A DNA stretch of 64,000 nucleotides from Roseomonas acroporae (lineage in GTDB: Bacteria > Pseudomonadota > Alphaproteobacteria > Acetobacterales > Acetobacteraceae): NCBI RefSeq assembly GCF_023223525.1, contig NZ_JALPRX010000015.1:22641-86640 (forward strand). Direction: 5' to 3'. Shown piece after piece: positions 36,601 through 46,896 of this stretch (position 1 is the stretch's first letter; the number at the start of each line of letters is the position of its first letter). The notes under the pieces are model-generated. The model was not told where the DNA came from, did no database searches, and worked only from the letters and a program-made list of their open reading frames with translations. Made by a program: the position numbers and the translations under genes.

Positions 36601-37545
36601 TCAGCCGCTGAGATAGCCGGCACCGATCTGGGTGCCGAGCTCGATGGTGCGGTCGATCAGGAGCGTCAGGTACTCGTGCACGCCCTGCTCCATGATCGCG
36701 TCGATGCGGCCGTAGCGGAGCTGGGCGTGCAGCTCCCCCGCCAGGCGGTGGCACTCGAGCCTCGTGCCGCCATGGTTGTTGGCGATCGCCTCCAGGGTCT
36801 GCTCCACGCGCGCGAAGCAGGCGCGCAGCGAGCGCGGCAGCTCCGGGCGCAGGATCATCAGCTCGGCGATCAGCCGCGGCTGCAGGCGGGAATGGTACAC
36901 CCACTGGTAGGCACGCAGCGCCGAGACGGAGCGCAGCACGGCCTGCCAGTGCGCGTACTCCACCGCGCCGCCGGTGCCGTTCCGCGGCTGCAGCCACTGG
37001 TGGCGAACGTCGAGCAGGCGGGCGGTGTTGTCGGCGCGCTCCAGCATGGTGCCGAGATGCACGAAGCGCCAGGCGTCGTCGCGCAGCATGGTGTCGATGG
37101 CGGCGCCGTTGAACAGCAGCGTGCGCGACTTCACCCAGTCGAGGAAGGTCGTCAGCCGGTCGGCCTCGAGCACGTCGGGCGGCAGGCGGCGCAGCTCGAT
37201 CCAGGTGTCGTTCAGCGCCTCCCACATCTCGACGGTCAGCGCGGTGCGGACGGCGCGGCCGTTCTGGCGGGCGGCCTCGAAGCACGGGACGATGCCGGAG
37301 AGGTTCGAGGGGTCGCGCACCAGGTAGTGCGTCACCGCCTCCGGCGAGGCGTTGTCGTGCTGGGCATAGAAGCCGGCGTCGCAGCCCGAGGCGACCAGCA
37401 GGCCGCGCCACTCGTCCTCGGCACCGCCGAAGGTGCGCGAGAGGCTGTGCAGCCGGTGCGCGACCTGCAGGCCGCGGGCGACGTTGGCGGCGCGCTCCGT
37501 GTAGCGCCCCAGCCAGAACAGGTTCTCAGCGGTACGGCTCAGCAC
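36601..37545 (-). CDS. Alpha-E domain-containing protein (DUF403)
   Basis: 314 aa, nearly all helical. The start MLSRTAENLFWLGRYTERAANVARGLQ is the family signature; PSNLSGIVPCFEAARQNGRAVRTALTVEMWEALN and TMLRDDAWRFVHLGTMLERADNTARLLDVRHQ (read in blocks) carry the conserved Glu/Arg residues that give the family its name. Function is not known biochemically; comparative genomics ties it to ATP-grasp peptide-bond-forming enzymes. It starts 4 bp after the ATP-grasp stop and precedes the transglutaminase-like gene by 76 bp. Confidence 0.93.
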   Translation of the reverse strand: MLSRTAENLFWLGRYTERAANVARGLQVAHRLHSLSRTFGGAEDEWRGLLVASGCDAGFYAQHDNASPEAVTHYLVRDPSNLSGIVPCFEAARQNGRAVRTALTVEMWEALNDTWIELRRLPPDVLEADRLTTFLDWVKSRTLLFNGAAIDTMLRDDAWRFVHLGTMLERADNTARLLDVRHQWLQPRNGTGGAVEYAHWQAVLRSVSALRAYQWVYHSRLQPRLIAELMILRPELPRSLRACFARVEQTLEAIANNHGGTRLECHRLAGELHAQLRYGRIDAIMEQGVHEYLTLLIDRTIELGTQIGAGYLSG

Positions 37546-37549
37546 GCTC

Positions 37550-39025
37550 TTACTTCTCCGACCCGGCGGGCATGTCGTCGATCACCCAGGTGTCCTTGGT
37601 GCCGCCGCCCTGCGAGGAGTTGACCACCAGCGATCCCTCGGTCAGGGCCACGCGGGTCAGCCCGCCCGGCACGATGCGCACCTCCTTGCCCGAGAGCACG
37701 AAGGGCCTGAGGTCGACGTGCCGCGGCGCGATGCCGGCGGCGACCAGGGTGGGGCAGGTGGAGAGCGCCAGCGTCGGCTGCGCGATGTAGTCGGCCGGGC
37801 GGGCGCGGATGCGGGCGGCGAACTCCTCGCGCTGCGCGGCGGTGGAGTGCGGCCCGACCAGCATGCCGTAGCCGCCGGAGCCGCGCGTCAGCTTCACCAC
37901 CAGCTCGCCGATGTGCTCCAGCACGTACTTGCACTCGTCCGGCCGCTCGCAGAGGTAGGTCGGCACGTTGGAGAGGATCGGCTCCTCGCCGAGGTAGAAG
38001 CGCACCATCTCCGGCACGTAGGGGTAGACCGACTTGTCGTCGGCGATGCCCGCGCCCGGGGCGTTGCAGACGGTGACGTTGCCCGCCCGGTAGGCGCCGA
38101 TCAGGCCGGCGACGCCGAGCAGGCTGTCCGGCTTGAAGGTCAGCGGGTCGATGTACTCGTCGTCGATGCGGCGGTAGATCACGTCCACCCGCTTCGGGCC
38201 CGAGGTGGTGCGCATGTACACCACGGCGTCGTCCACGAAGAGGTCGATCCCCTCCACCACCTCGATTCCCATCTCGTCGGCGAGGAAGCAGTGCTCGTAG
38301 TAGGCGCTGTTGAAGGCGCCGGGGGTGAGGATCGCGACGGTCGGGTCGCCGGGGCAGTTCGGGGGCGCCACCGACTTCAGCGTCTCCAGCAGCTCCTCCG
38401 GGTAGTGGCCGACCGGCGCGATGTTGTGGCGCGCGAACAGCTCCGGGAACAGCCGCAGCATCGCCTCGCGGTTCTCCAGCATGTAGGAGACGCCCGAGGG
38501 CGTGCGGCAATTGTCCTCCAGCACGTAGAACTCGTCCGGCCCGGTGCGCACCATGTCGATGCCGGAGATGTGGCTGTAGATGCCGGCGGGCGGGGTGAAG
38601 CCCTGCATCTCGGCGCGGAACGCCTCGTTCTGCAGGATCAGCGCCTCCGGCAGCTTGCCGGCGCGCAGGATCTCGCGGTCCCGGTAGATGTCGCACAGGA
38701 AGGCGTTCAGCGCCCGCGTGCGCTGGCTGAGGCCCTTGGCCATGCGGTCCCACTCGCTGCGGGTCAGCACGCGCGGGATCACGTCGAAGGGGATCAGCCG
38801 CTCCGGGTCGCCGCCCTCGGTGTAGACGGCGAAGGTCACGCCGATGCGGCGGAACAGCACCTCAGCCTCGCGGCGCTTGCGGTCCAGGGCTTCCTGGGTG
38901 GTCCCCTTCAACCATTGGTCGATGCCGGCATAGGCCTCGCGCAGGCCGCCGGAACCGTTCATCTCGTCGAAGGCGGCGACGCGCGCAGGCTGGGCACTGC
39001 CCGCGGCGGTCTGGGATTGCGACAT
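37550..39025 (-). CDS. Circularly permuted type 2 ATP-grasp protein
   Basis: 491 aa. N-terminal DUF404-type and C-terminal DUF407-type regions together form a circularly permuted ATP-grasp. Visible: RRIGVTFAVYTEGGDPERLIPFD, then PFDVIPRVLT near the N-terminus; FYVLEDNCRTPSGVSYMLENR (metal Glu/Asn); VAILTPGAFNSAYYEHCFLADEMG; DVIYRRIDDEYIDPL; and VVKLTRGSGGYGMLVGP (nucleotide loop). Such enzymes are predicted to ligate amino acids or peptides. ATG 39023-39025 is used; a TTG four codons earlier has a better-spaced AAGGAG and is possible. Head gene of the alpha-E/transglutaminase cluster. Confidence 0.92.
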   Translation of the reverse strand: MSQSQTAAGSAQPARVAAFDEMNGSGGLREAYAGIDQWLKGTTQEALDRKRREAEVLFRRIGVTFAVYTEGGDPERLIPFDVIPRVLTRSEWDRMAKGLSQRTRALNAFLCDIYRDREILRAGKLPEALILQNEAFRAEMQGFTPPAGIYSHISGIDMVRTGPDEFYVLEDNCRTPSGVSYMLENREAMLRLFPELFARHNIAPVGHYPEELLETLKSVAPPNCPGDPTVAILTPGAFNSAYYEHCFLADEMGIEVVEGIDLFVDDAVVYMRTTSGPKRVDVIYRRIDDEYIDPLTFKPDSLLGVAGLIGAYRAGNVTVCNAPGAGIADDKSVYPYVPEMVRFYLGEEPILSNVPTYLCERPDECKYVLEHIGELVVKLTRGSGGYGMLVGPHSTAAQREEFAARIRARPADYIAQPTLALSTCPTLVAAGIAPRHVDLRPFVLSGKEVRIVPGGLTRVALTEGSLVVNSSQGGGTKDTWVIDDMPAGSEK

Positions 39026-39390
39026 GGCCGGCAAGATCTGCTCCTTACCTAGGCGTCGGGGTATGGCCCATCGTTCCAAGCGTGACAGCAATCGCCGTGC
39101 CGGGCCAGGGGGCAGCCCGACCGGTAGAGGAACGATCCGATCGGCCGCGCAGGTGCACGCGGATCGGCCACGCCGGGGCGGCGTTGCCGGTACGGTAAGC
39201 ATCCCAGACGACACAGCCTATGCTGCAGGCAGGTGGAGGAAGCATGGACACCCGGGCAGCGCAAGTCGGCAACGACGCCGATGGCGCCCAGGGCCGGGCA
39301 GGGCGCGCGGTTCCCGGCCTCCGGCGCCGTCGTGGCGTCCCGGCCTGCCGCCGCGAAGCGCCGCCGGTCAGCGGCCGCCGGCAGGGGGCG
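39026..39390. promoter_or_regulatory. Gene-free region upstream of the ATP-grasp operon
   Basis: 365 bp between the queG stop and the ATP-grasp start, both on the minus strand. The half near the ATP-grasp gene (39060-39230) is somewhat richer in A/T, as expected for a promoter. No convincing sigma-70 pair, palindrome or small gene was found. A plus-strand ATG at 39244 has a good GGAGGAAGC before it, but its frame runs antisense through queG and looks noncoding. Confidence 0.45.
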
Positions 39391-40585
<1,195 letters not shown>

Positions 40586-40599
<14 letters not shown>

Positions 40600-41065
40600 G
40601 ATAGGGCTGCACCTCCTGCGGCGGGATCCAGGTCCCGTCGGGCGGCGTGCCGGTCTGGTAGAACACGTCGATCGGCATGCCGCCGCGCGGGTACCAGTAG
40701 CCGCCGATGCGCAGCCAGTGCGGCGAAAGCTCCGCCACCAGCCGACGCGCGATGCCCACCGTGCACGCCTCGTGGAAGGCGCCGTGGTTGCGGAAGCTGG
40801 TGAGATACAGCTTGAGCGACTTGCTCTCGACGATCCAGCCATCCGGCACGTAGTCGATGACCAGATGCGCGAAGTCCGGCTGCCCGGTGATCGGGCAGAG
40901 CGAGGTGAATTCCGGTGCCGTGAAGCGCACGCAGTAGCGCAGGCCCGGATGCGGGTTCGCCACCCGCTCCAGCACCGCCGAGTCGGGGCTGTCGGGCTGG
41001 GCGGTGGGTCGGCCGAGCTGGGTGAGGCCGGCAGTTCCGGGGGGGTTGTCGGGTGCGCCGCTCAT
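40586..41065 (-). CDS. queF: NADPH-dependent 7-cyano-7-deazaguanine reductase QueF
   Basis: 159 aa, unimodular (type I) QueF; reduces preQ0 to preQ1. [25 protein letters not shown] holds the catalytic Cys57 and substrate Glu/Asp, and [17 protein letters not shown] the NADPH-binding region. About 30 residues of low-complexity N-terminus precede the fold. It overlaps tgt by 4 bp (41062-41065) and queG by 14 bp. Confidence 0.95.
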
Positions 41066-42183
41066 GCCGCCGGCTCCTTCGCCGCGTTCCAGCCGGACTC
41101 GATGGCGGCGGCCGCCGCCTCGAAGCGGCCGGCCAGGATCGCCTCGCGCAGCTCGCGCATCAGGTCCTGGTAGTACCGGATGTTGTGCCAGGTCAGCAGC
41201 ATCGGCCCGAGCATCTCCTCGGCCTTGAACAGGTGATGCAGATAGGCGCGGCTGTGCCGGGCGCAGGCGGGGCAGGCGCAGTCCGGATCGAGCGGCGCGC
41301 CGTCGTCGGCGTGGCGGGCGTTGCGCAGGTTCAGCGCGCCGTGCCGCGTGAAGGCCTTGGCGGTGCGGCCGGAGCGGGTCGGCATCACGCAGTCGAACAT
41401 GTCGATGCCCCGCCGCACCGCGCCGACCAGGTCGGCCGGCGTGCCGACGCCCATCAGGTAGCGCGGCCGGTCGGCCGGCAGCAGCGGCACGGTCGCCTCC
41501 AGCACGCGGAACATCGTCTCCTGGCCCTCGCCCACGGCGAGGCCGCCCACCGCGTAGCCCTCGAAGCCGATCGCCCGCAGCGCCGCGACGGATTCGGCGC
41601 GCAGATCGGGGTAGACGCCGCCCTGCACGATGCCGAACAGCCCGTGCCCGTCGCGCGGCACGAAGGCCTCGCGGCAGCGCGCGGCCCAGCGCATGGAGAG
41701 GCGCATGGAATTCGCGGCCTCCGCCTCGGTCGCCGGGAAGGGCGTGCACTCGTCGAGGCACATGGTCACGTCGGCACCCAGCAGGTGCTGGATCGCGATC
41801 GAGCGTTCCGGCGAAAGCGCGTGCTTGGAGCCGTCGATGTGCGAGCGGAACACCACGCCCTGCTCGTCCATCTTCCGCAGCTTGGCCAGCGACATCACCT
41901 GGAAGCCGCCGGAATCGGTCAGGATCGGCCCGTGCCAGTCCATCATCCGGTGCAGCCCGCCGAGCCGCGCCACGCGCTCCGCCGTCGGGCGCAGCATCAG
42001 GTGGTAGGTATTGCCGAGCACCATGCGCGCCCCGGTCGCGCGCACCGCGTCGGCCGTCATCGCCTTCACCGTGCCGGCGGTGCCGACCGGCATGAAGACC
42101 GGCGTCTCCACCTCGCCATGCGCCGTGCGCAGCACCCCCGCGCGGGCGGCGCCGTCGGTGGCCTGCACCGCATGGGTCAGCAT
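41062..42183 (-). CDS. tgt: tRNA-guanine transglycosylase
   Basis: 373 aa; exchanges G34 for preQ1 in tRNAs with GUN anticodons. Catalytic Asp in [13 protein letters not shown], nucleophile Asp region [25 protein letters not shown], and zinc site [18 protein letters not shown] (C-x-C-x2-C with His). Normal length. ATG 42181-42183 overlaps the queA stop by 7 bp. Confidence 0.97.
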   Translation of the reverse strand: MLTHAVQATDGAARAGVLRTAHGEVETPVFMPVGTAGTVKAMTADAVRATGARMVLGNTYHLMLRPTAERVARLGGLHRMMDWHGPILTDSGGFQVMSLAKLRKMDEQGVVFRSHIDGSKHALSPERSIAIQHLLGADVTMCLDECTPFPATEAEAANSMRLSMRWAARCREAFVPRDGHGLFGIVQGGVYPDLRAESVAALRAIGFEGYAVGGLAVGEGQETMFRVLEATVPLLPADRPRYLMGVGTPADLVGAVRRGIDMFDCVMPTRSGRTAKAFTRHGALNLRNARHADDGAPLDPDCACPACARHSRAYLHHLFKAEEMLGPMLLTWHNIRYYQDLMRELREAILAGRFEAAAAAIESGWNAAKEPAA

Positions 42184-43301
42184 GACGCGGCCTCCGTCGT
42201 TTCCCCCGGCACGTCCGCCGTGTCGCGGAACAGCAGGCTGGCATCGCCGTAGCTGTAGAAGCGGTAGTCCCGCGCGACGGCGTGCGCGTAGGCGGCATGC
42301 ATCCGCGCCGTGCCGGTGAAGGCGCAGACCAGCATGAACAGCGTCGAGCGCGGCAGGTGGAAATTGGTCAGCAGCGCGTCGGCGGTGCGGAAGCGGTGGC
42401 CGGGCAGCAGGAAGATGTCGGTCAGCCCGGCGAAGGGCCGCACCTCGCCGTTCCCTGGGCCCGTCCGTTCGGCCGCCGCCTCCAGCAGCCGCAGCGCCGT
42501 GGTGCCGACGGCGACGATCCGCCCGCCCGCCGCCCGCGTCGCCGCGATGCGCGCCGCCGCCTCGGCCGAGACCTCGCCCCATTCCGCGTGCAGCCGGTGC
42601 GCGCGCGGGTCCTCGCCGCGCATCGGCAGGAAGGTGCCGGCGCCGACATGCAGCGTCACGCTCACCCGCCCGACGCCGCGCCGCTCCAGCGCCGCCAGCA
42701 GCGCCTCGGTGAAGTGCAGGCTCGCCGTCGGGGCGGCGACGGCGCCGGGGCGGGCGGCGAAGGCGGTCTGGTAGTCCGCGGCATCCTCGGGCAGCGGCCC
42801 GTCGGGGCGTTGGATGTAGGGCGGCAGCGGGATCTCGCCCGCCTCGGCCAGCGCCGCCGCCAGCCGGGCCGGGTCCGGGCCGAAATCGAGCCGCACCGTC
42901 CCGTCCCCCTCGCGCGCCAGCACCGTGGCGGTCACCGCATCGGTGCCGACGATCGCCACACGGTCGCCCGGCCGCAGCCGCCGCGCGTTGCGCACCAGCG
43001 CCTGCCAGGTGCCGTCGCCCTCGGCGCGGTTGAGCAGGATCTCCACCATCGCCTCGCCGCGCCGGCCGCGCAGCCGGGCGGGGATGACGCGCGTGTCGTT
43101 GACCACCAGCAGGTCGCCGGGCGCCAGCAGGGCCGGCAGGTCGGCCACGCCGGCATCGTCGAGGGCGTCCGGGCGCACCACCAGCAGCCGCGCCGCGTCG
43201 CGCGGCCGGCAGGGATGCTGGGCGATCAGGCGTTCCGGCAGGGCGAAATCGAAATCCGCCGCGCGCAGCGCCGGCGGGGTGGGGGAGGCGGGATCACGCA
43301 C
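42177..43301 (-). CDS. queA: S-adenosylmethionine:tRNA ribosyltransferase-isomerase QueA
   Basis: 374 aa; adds the epoxycyclopentane ring precursor from SAM to preQ1-tRNA. Blocks [69 protein letters not shown] and [17 protein letters not shown] are diagnostic. Start is GTG 43299-43301. First gene of queA-tgt-queF-queG, whose overlaps (7, 4 and 14 bp) imply one transcript. Confidence 0.96.
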   Translation of the reverse strand: MRDPASPTPPALRAADFDFALPERLIAQHPCRPRDAARLLVVRPDALDDAGVADLPALLAPGDLLVVNDTRVIPARLRGRRGEAMVEILLNRAEGDGTWQALVRNARRLRPGDRVAIVGTDAVTATVLAREGDGTVRLDFGPDPARLAAALAEAGEIPLPPYIQRPDGPLPEDAADYQTAFAARPGAVAAPTASLHFTEALLAALERRGVGRVSVTLHVGAGTFLPMRGEDPRAHRLHAEWGEVSAEAAARIAATRAAGGRIVAVGTTALRLLEAAAERTGPGNGEVRPFAGLTDIFLLPGHRFRTADALLTNFHLPRSTLFMLVCAFTGTARMHAAYAHAVARDYRFYSYGDASLLFRDTADVPGETTEAASC

Positions 43302-43467
43302 CGCGGCGCGTTAGCCCTTCGCCGGGCCGAAGGCAAGCGCCCCCTGGCCCGCCGCATCCAGCCCGCCGCATCCGGCCCTTACCCCCGGGCCGAGGCCGGG
43401 CTGCCGGGCCGCCCGGAAGGGTCGCGCCCGGCCGAGGGCCCGCCCGGGCGGGCCCGTTGCCGCGTCT

Positions 43468-44373
43468 CTACTCGATCGTTTCGGGGCGCAACTGCTTCTC
43501 GTCGCTGACCAGGGCGATCAGCTCGCGCACCCGCTCCGCCGCCGCGCTGCCCTTCAGCGCGTCGCGCCATGCCGTCTCGGCCACGCGCTGATGCACCGCG
43601 ACCGCCTCGTCCGCCGCCGTGATCATCGCCACGCCGAGGCCGGTGATCGGCGAGACATCCGGCGCGAAGGGGCTGCCGACCACGTGCGCGCGGTCGCGCC
43701 CGCGCAGCACCACGAAGCCGCCGGAGGGTTCCGGGCCGCTGGCCAGGCCGATCTGCAGGCCGATCGGCACCGCCTCCATCAGGCTGGCGATGCTCTCGGC
43801 CTCGGCGATCGCGGCGGTGCGGCAGCGCTGGCGGGTGCGGGCGGGCAGCGGGAGGCCGCCGGCCACGCCCTCCTCCAGGAAGCGGCGCAGCGCGGCCTCG
43901 CTCAGGATGGCGATGATCGAGGGGCGGCGCTGCTGGTGCAGGCGCTTGCGCGAGGTGAGCAGGCCCAGCGACTGGTCCATCGCGGCGCGGGCCTGCACCC
44001 GGTCCACCGCGGCGCTGGCGTACTCGGCCCAGGCCTCGGACAGGGCGCCGTCGAAGGCGTCGGTGGTGGTCTGGTAGCAGACCGCGCCGCCCACCACGAG
44101 GATCTGGTCGGCCTGTTCCTCGATCTGGCGCAGCCGCTCCTCGAAGGCGGCGGGACGCGAGAAGTACTCGACCCCGATGCCGAGCAGAGAGAGCGGCGAG
44201 ATCTTCAGCAGTTCAGCCAGGCGCCGGATCGTATCCAGCTTGATGACCTCGCCCTTCTCGTACCGGTACAGGGCGGCGCGCGACACGCCGAGGCGGGCGG
44301 CGATCTCCTCGGCCCGCAGCCCCGATTCGAGGCGGTAGGCGCGAAGCTGCTGGCCGATATCAGCGAAACGCAT
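43468..44373 (-). CDS. XRE-family transcriptional regulator with C-terminal sensor region
   Basis: 301 aa. The N-terminal helix-turn-helix (residues about 6-60) reads LRAYRLESGLRAEEIAARLG, then VSRAALYRYEKGEV. The remaining 230 residues are helical with no recognised domain; they include FFSRP-like EYFSRPAAFEERLRQIEEQAD and a stretch with GGFVVLRGRDRAHVVGSPFAPDV that could bind a small ligand. A perfect palindrome 58 bp upstream is the likely autoregulatory site. It follows glxR on the same strand after a 152-bp gap, so it may regulate hyi-glxR (inference). Confidence 0.85.
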   Translation of the reverse strand: MRFADIGQQLRAYRLESGLRAEEIAARLGVSRAALYRYEKGEVIKLDTIRRLAELLKISPLSLLGIGVEYFSRPAAFEERLRQIEEQADQILVVGGAVCYQTTTDAFDGALSEAWAEYASAAVDRVQARAAMDQSLGLLTSRKRLHQQRRPSIIAILSEAALRRFLEEGVAGGLPLPARTRQRCRTAAIAEAESIASLMEAVPIGLQIGLASGPEPSGGFVVLRGRDRAHVVGSPFAPDVSPITGLGVAMITAADEAVAVHQRVAETAWRDALKGSAAAERVRELIALVSDEKQLRPETIE

Positions 44374-44430
44374 GAACTCCTCCGGCGGCGCTGCCGCGGC
44401 TCCCGACCTGCCGACACATCATGTGGACTG

Positions 44431-44447
44431 GGGCACGAGTCGTGCCC
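44431..44447. promoter_or_regulatory. Perfect 17-bp palindrome, candidate operator
   Basis: GGGCACGA-G-TCGTGCCC, 8-bp perfect arms, in the glxR/XRE intergenic region upstream of the XRE gene. XRE repressors bind such dyads. The surrounding 44400-44525 is clearly richer in A/T than the window average (for example GACAAAAAGATGCAACCA), as expected for a promoter. Confidence 0.6.
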
Positions 44448-44525
44448 GGCAGTCTCAGATTCGGGCAAGACACGGAAAATGCGCCCGCCGACAAAAAGAT
44501 GCAACCACACTATCGTGATTAGGCG

Positions 44526-45410
44526 TCACTCATCCTTCGCGACGGGGTGCGCCGCCATGATCTCGAGCGCACGGACGAGACCGGAATGGTCCCAGTCCGC
44601 GCCGCCCGCGGCGACGCAGGCCGCGAAGAGCTGCTGCGTCGAGGCGGTGTTGGGCAGGGCCACGCCCATCTCGCGCCCGGCCTGGAGCGCGAGGTTGAGG
44701 TCCTTCTGGTGCAGGCGGATGCGGAAGCCCGGCTGGAAGGTGCGCCTGATCATGCGCTCGCCGTGCAGCTCCAGGATCCGCGAGGTGGCGAGGCCGCCCA
44801 TCAGCGCCTGGCGCACCCTGGCCGGGTCGGCGCCCGCCTTGGCGGCGAAGACCAGCGCCTCGGACACCGCCTCGATGGTCAGCGCGACGACGATCTGGTT
44901 GGCGACCTTGGTGGTCTGGCCGGCGCCGTTCGGCCCGACCAGGGTGATGTTCTTCCCCATCGCCTCGAACAGCGGCCTCGCGCGGTCGAAGGCCGCCTCG
45001 CTGCCGCCGACCATGATGGTCAGGCTCGCCTGCTTCGCGCCCACCTCGCCGCCGGAGACCGGCGCGTCGAGGTACTCGCAACCCCTGTCGTTGATCCGCT
45101 TCGCGAATTCCTTGGTCGCGGTCGGGCTGATCGAGCTCATGTCGATCACCAGCTTGCCGGCGGAAAGCCCCTCGGCGACGCCGTCGGGGCCGAACAGCAC
45201 CGCCTCGACGTCGGGCGTGTCCGGCACCATCAGGATCACCACCTCGGCCGCCTCGGCGACGGCGCGGGGGCCGGGCAGCACGGTGGCGGCGGCGCGGATC
45301 TCGTCGGCGAGGCTGCGGCGCTCCGGCACGAACAGCGCGTGGCCGGCCTGCTTCAGGTGCAGCGCCATGGGCCGGCCCATGATGCCGAGGCCGATGAAAC
45401 CGATCTTCAT
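44526..45410 (-). CDS. glxR: 2-hydroxy-3-oxopropionate (tartronate semialdehyde) reductase
   Basis: 294 aa beta-hydroxyacid dehydrogenase. NAD motif IGFIGLGIMGRPMALHL (residues 3-19), substrate block LDAPVSGGEVGAKQASLTIMVGG, and catalytic Lys in GQTTKVANQIVVALT. It reduces tartronate semialdehyde to glycerate after glyoxylate carboligase or hydroxypyruvate isomerase. The pairing with hyi, 43 bp upstream, supports this over related hydroxyisobutyrate dehydrogenases. No glyoxylate carboligase gene is adjacent. Confidence 0.9.
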   Translation of the reverse strand: MKIGFIGLGIMGRPMALHLKQAGHALFVPERRSLADEIRAAATVLPGPRAVAEAAEVVILMVPDTPDVEAVLFGPDGVAEGLSAGKLVIDMSSISPTATKEFAKRINDRGCEYLDAPVSGGEVGAKQASLTIMVGGSEAAFDRARPLFEAMGKNITLVGPNGAGQTTKVANQIVVALTIEAVSEALVFAAKAGADPARVRQALMGGLATSRILELHGERMIRRTFQPGFRIRLHQKDLNLALQAGREMGVALPNTASTQQLFAACVAAGGADWDHSGLVRALEIMAAHPVAKDE

Positions 45411-45453
45411 GTTCGCGAATCCTCTCGCTGGTCGCGGGGCGTGCGGGGGCGGC

Positions 45454-46233
45454 TCAGGCGCGGAACCGCTCGATCCAGCCGAGCCCGGCCACGGTCTCGC
45501 CCGCCGGGCGGTACTCGCAGCCGATCCAGCCGCGATAGCCCATCGCGTCGATGCGGCCCAGAACGTAGTCCCAGGCGATCTCGCCGGTGCCGGGCTCGTG
45601 CCGGTGCGGCACGTCGGCGAGCTGCATGTGGCCGATGATCGGCAGCAGCCGCTCGGCGCGCCGCGTCAGGTCGCCCTCGGTGATCTGCGTGTGATACAGG
45701 TCGTACTGCAGCGCGATCCGCTCCGGCCCGATCGCCTCGACGATGGCGGCCGCCTCGTCGCTGCTGCCCAGGATGTAGCCGGGCATGTCGTGGCGGTTGA
45801 TCGGCTCGATCAGCACCAGCACGCCCTCCTGCTGGCAGCGTTCCGCCGCCCAGGCGAGGTTGGCGACGTAGCGGGCGCGCGCCGCCTCGCGCGACTGGCC
45901 GGGGCCGGGAATCCCGCCCATCACGTGCAGGCGCGGGCAGCCGAGCGCCGCGGCGTAGCGCAGCGCCGTCTCGATCCCGGCGCGGAATTCCGCCTGCCGG
46001 TCGGGCAGGGAGGCGGTGCCGCGCTCGCCGCCGGCCCAGTCGCCGGGCGGGGCGTTGAACAGCACCTGCCGCAGACCGCAGCCATCGAGCCGCTCGCGGA
46101 TCGACTCGGGCGGGTGCTCGTAGGGGAACAGGAACTCCACCGCCTCGAAGCCCGCCTGCCGCGCGAGCGCGAACCGGTCGAGGAAGGGCACCTCGTTGAA
46201 CATCATGGACAGGTTTGCGGCGAAGCGCGGCAC
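45454..46233 (-). CDS. hyi: Hydroxypyruvate isomerase
   Basis: 259 aa TIM barrel of the xylose-isomerase-like family; interconverts hydroxypyruvate and tartronate semialdehyde. Start region RFAANLSMMFNEVPFLDRFA and GFEAVEFLFPYEHP, then VLIEPINRHDMPGYIL and QYDLYHTQITEGDL (metal Glu/His/Asp), and GEIAWDYVLGRID are typical of Hyi. GTG 46231-46233 with GGGGAGGAACCGGAGCC ahead is chosen because the family begins at PRFAAN. First of hyi-glxR. Confidence 0.93.
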   Translation of the reverse strand: MPRFAANLSMMFNEVPFLDRFALARQAGFEAVEFLFPYEHPPESIRERLDGCGLRQVLFNAPPGDWAGGERGTASLPDRQAEFRAGIETALRYAAALGCPRLHVMGGIPGPGQSREAARARYVANLAWAAERCQQEGVLVLIEPINRHDMPGYILGSSDEAAAIVEAIGPERIALQYDLYHTQITEGDLTRRAERLLPIIGHMQLADVPHRHEPGTGEIAWDYVLGRIDAMGYRGWIGCEYRPAGETVAGLGWIERFRA

Positions 46234-46407
46234 GGCTCCGGTTCCTCCCCTCGTTGGGCGGGCGCAGGCTAGAGCAATTCCGCGACGGTCGCACACGCCC
46301 GGCTTGACCCAACGCAAGGGTCCGGGCGCGCCCGGCGGCCATAAACCGCCGTTGGGCCGCCCGCCACGGGCTTGCGCGGGCGGCGCCCCGATCGGGAGAA
46401 ACTCGCC

Positions 46408-46656
46408 ATGCTCAAGGTTGCCGCCCTTGCCTTCCTGCCCGCCGCCGCCGTCCTGTTCGGCATCATGGCCGTTCCCCTGGCCATGATGCCCGCCATCCAC
46501 GACAGCTTCAGCCAGGGCGCCACCCTCTACTACGGCGCGGCGGCCCTCAGCTTCATCCTCGCGGTCCCCGTCTCCTGGTACGTGGCGCGCCGCATGCTGA
46601 GCCGGCGGGAGCGGGCGCTGCTGGATGCGGGTGCGGGGCGCGGCCGGAAGGACTGA
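46408..46656 (+). CDS. Small two-helix membrane protein
   Basis: 82 aa. Two hydrophobic segments (VAALAFLPAAAVLFGIMAVPLA and YYGAAALSFILAVPVSWYVA) around a short polar loop, and a basic C-terminus (RRMLSRRERALLDAG). CGGGAGAAACTCGCC is a good ribosome binding site. No family was recognised; similar small proteins are common next to metabolic genes. Divergent from hyi. Confidence 0.65.
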   Translation: MLKVAALAFLPAAAVLFGIMAVPLAMMPAIHDSFSQGATLYYGAAALSFILAVPVSWYVARRMLSRRERALLDAGAGRGRKD

Positions 46657-46896
46657 ACCCGGCCCGGAGCGCCGAGGCACTGCCGCAGACCGGACCGGCG
46701 CATTGCCCAGCGCGGCGGCCGGCGGGAGCCGTTCCGGACTGACCGTATCAGGCTGGAAGGCTCAAGCCTTTGGTTCGGGGTGGTTTACAGGCCGCCTAGC
46801 GAGTGCGCCGAGCGGATCCACGCCCCCGGGCTGTCCGCCCGCCGGCGATCCGCTCTAGCCTTCTCCCGCCGGGACATCCCGTGGAAAGCGGCGCCG

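Noticed and set aside
39049..39264. Short minus-strand open frame between queG and the ATP-grasp gene
   Set aside because: Cys/His-containing but without conserved spacing, ribosome binding site or any family resemblance. Treated as promoter region.
39244..39390. Plus-strand ATG with strong GGAGGAAGC ribosome binding site
   Set aside because: The frame continues antisense through queG for hundreds of codons with low-complexity content. The match to a ribosome binding site alone is not enough.
46657..46896. tRNA-like look of the somewhat AT-richer stretch before the DUF2252 gene
   Set aside because: No cloverleaf could be folded: there is no GTTCGA-type T-loop with matching acceptor stem. 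No tRNA or rRNA was recognised anywhere in the window.
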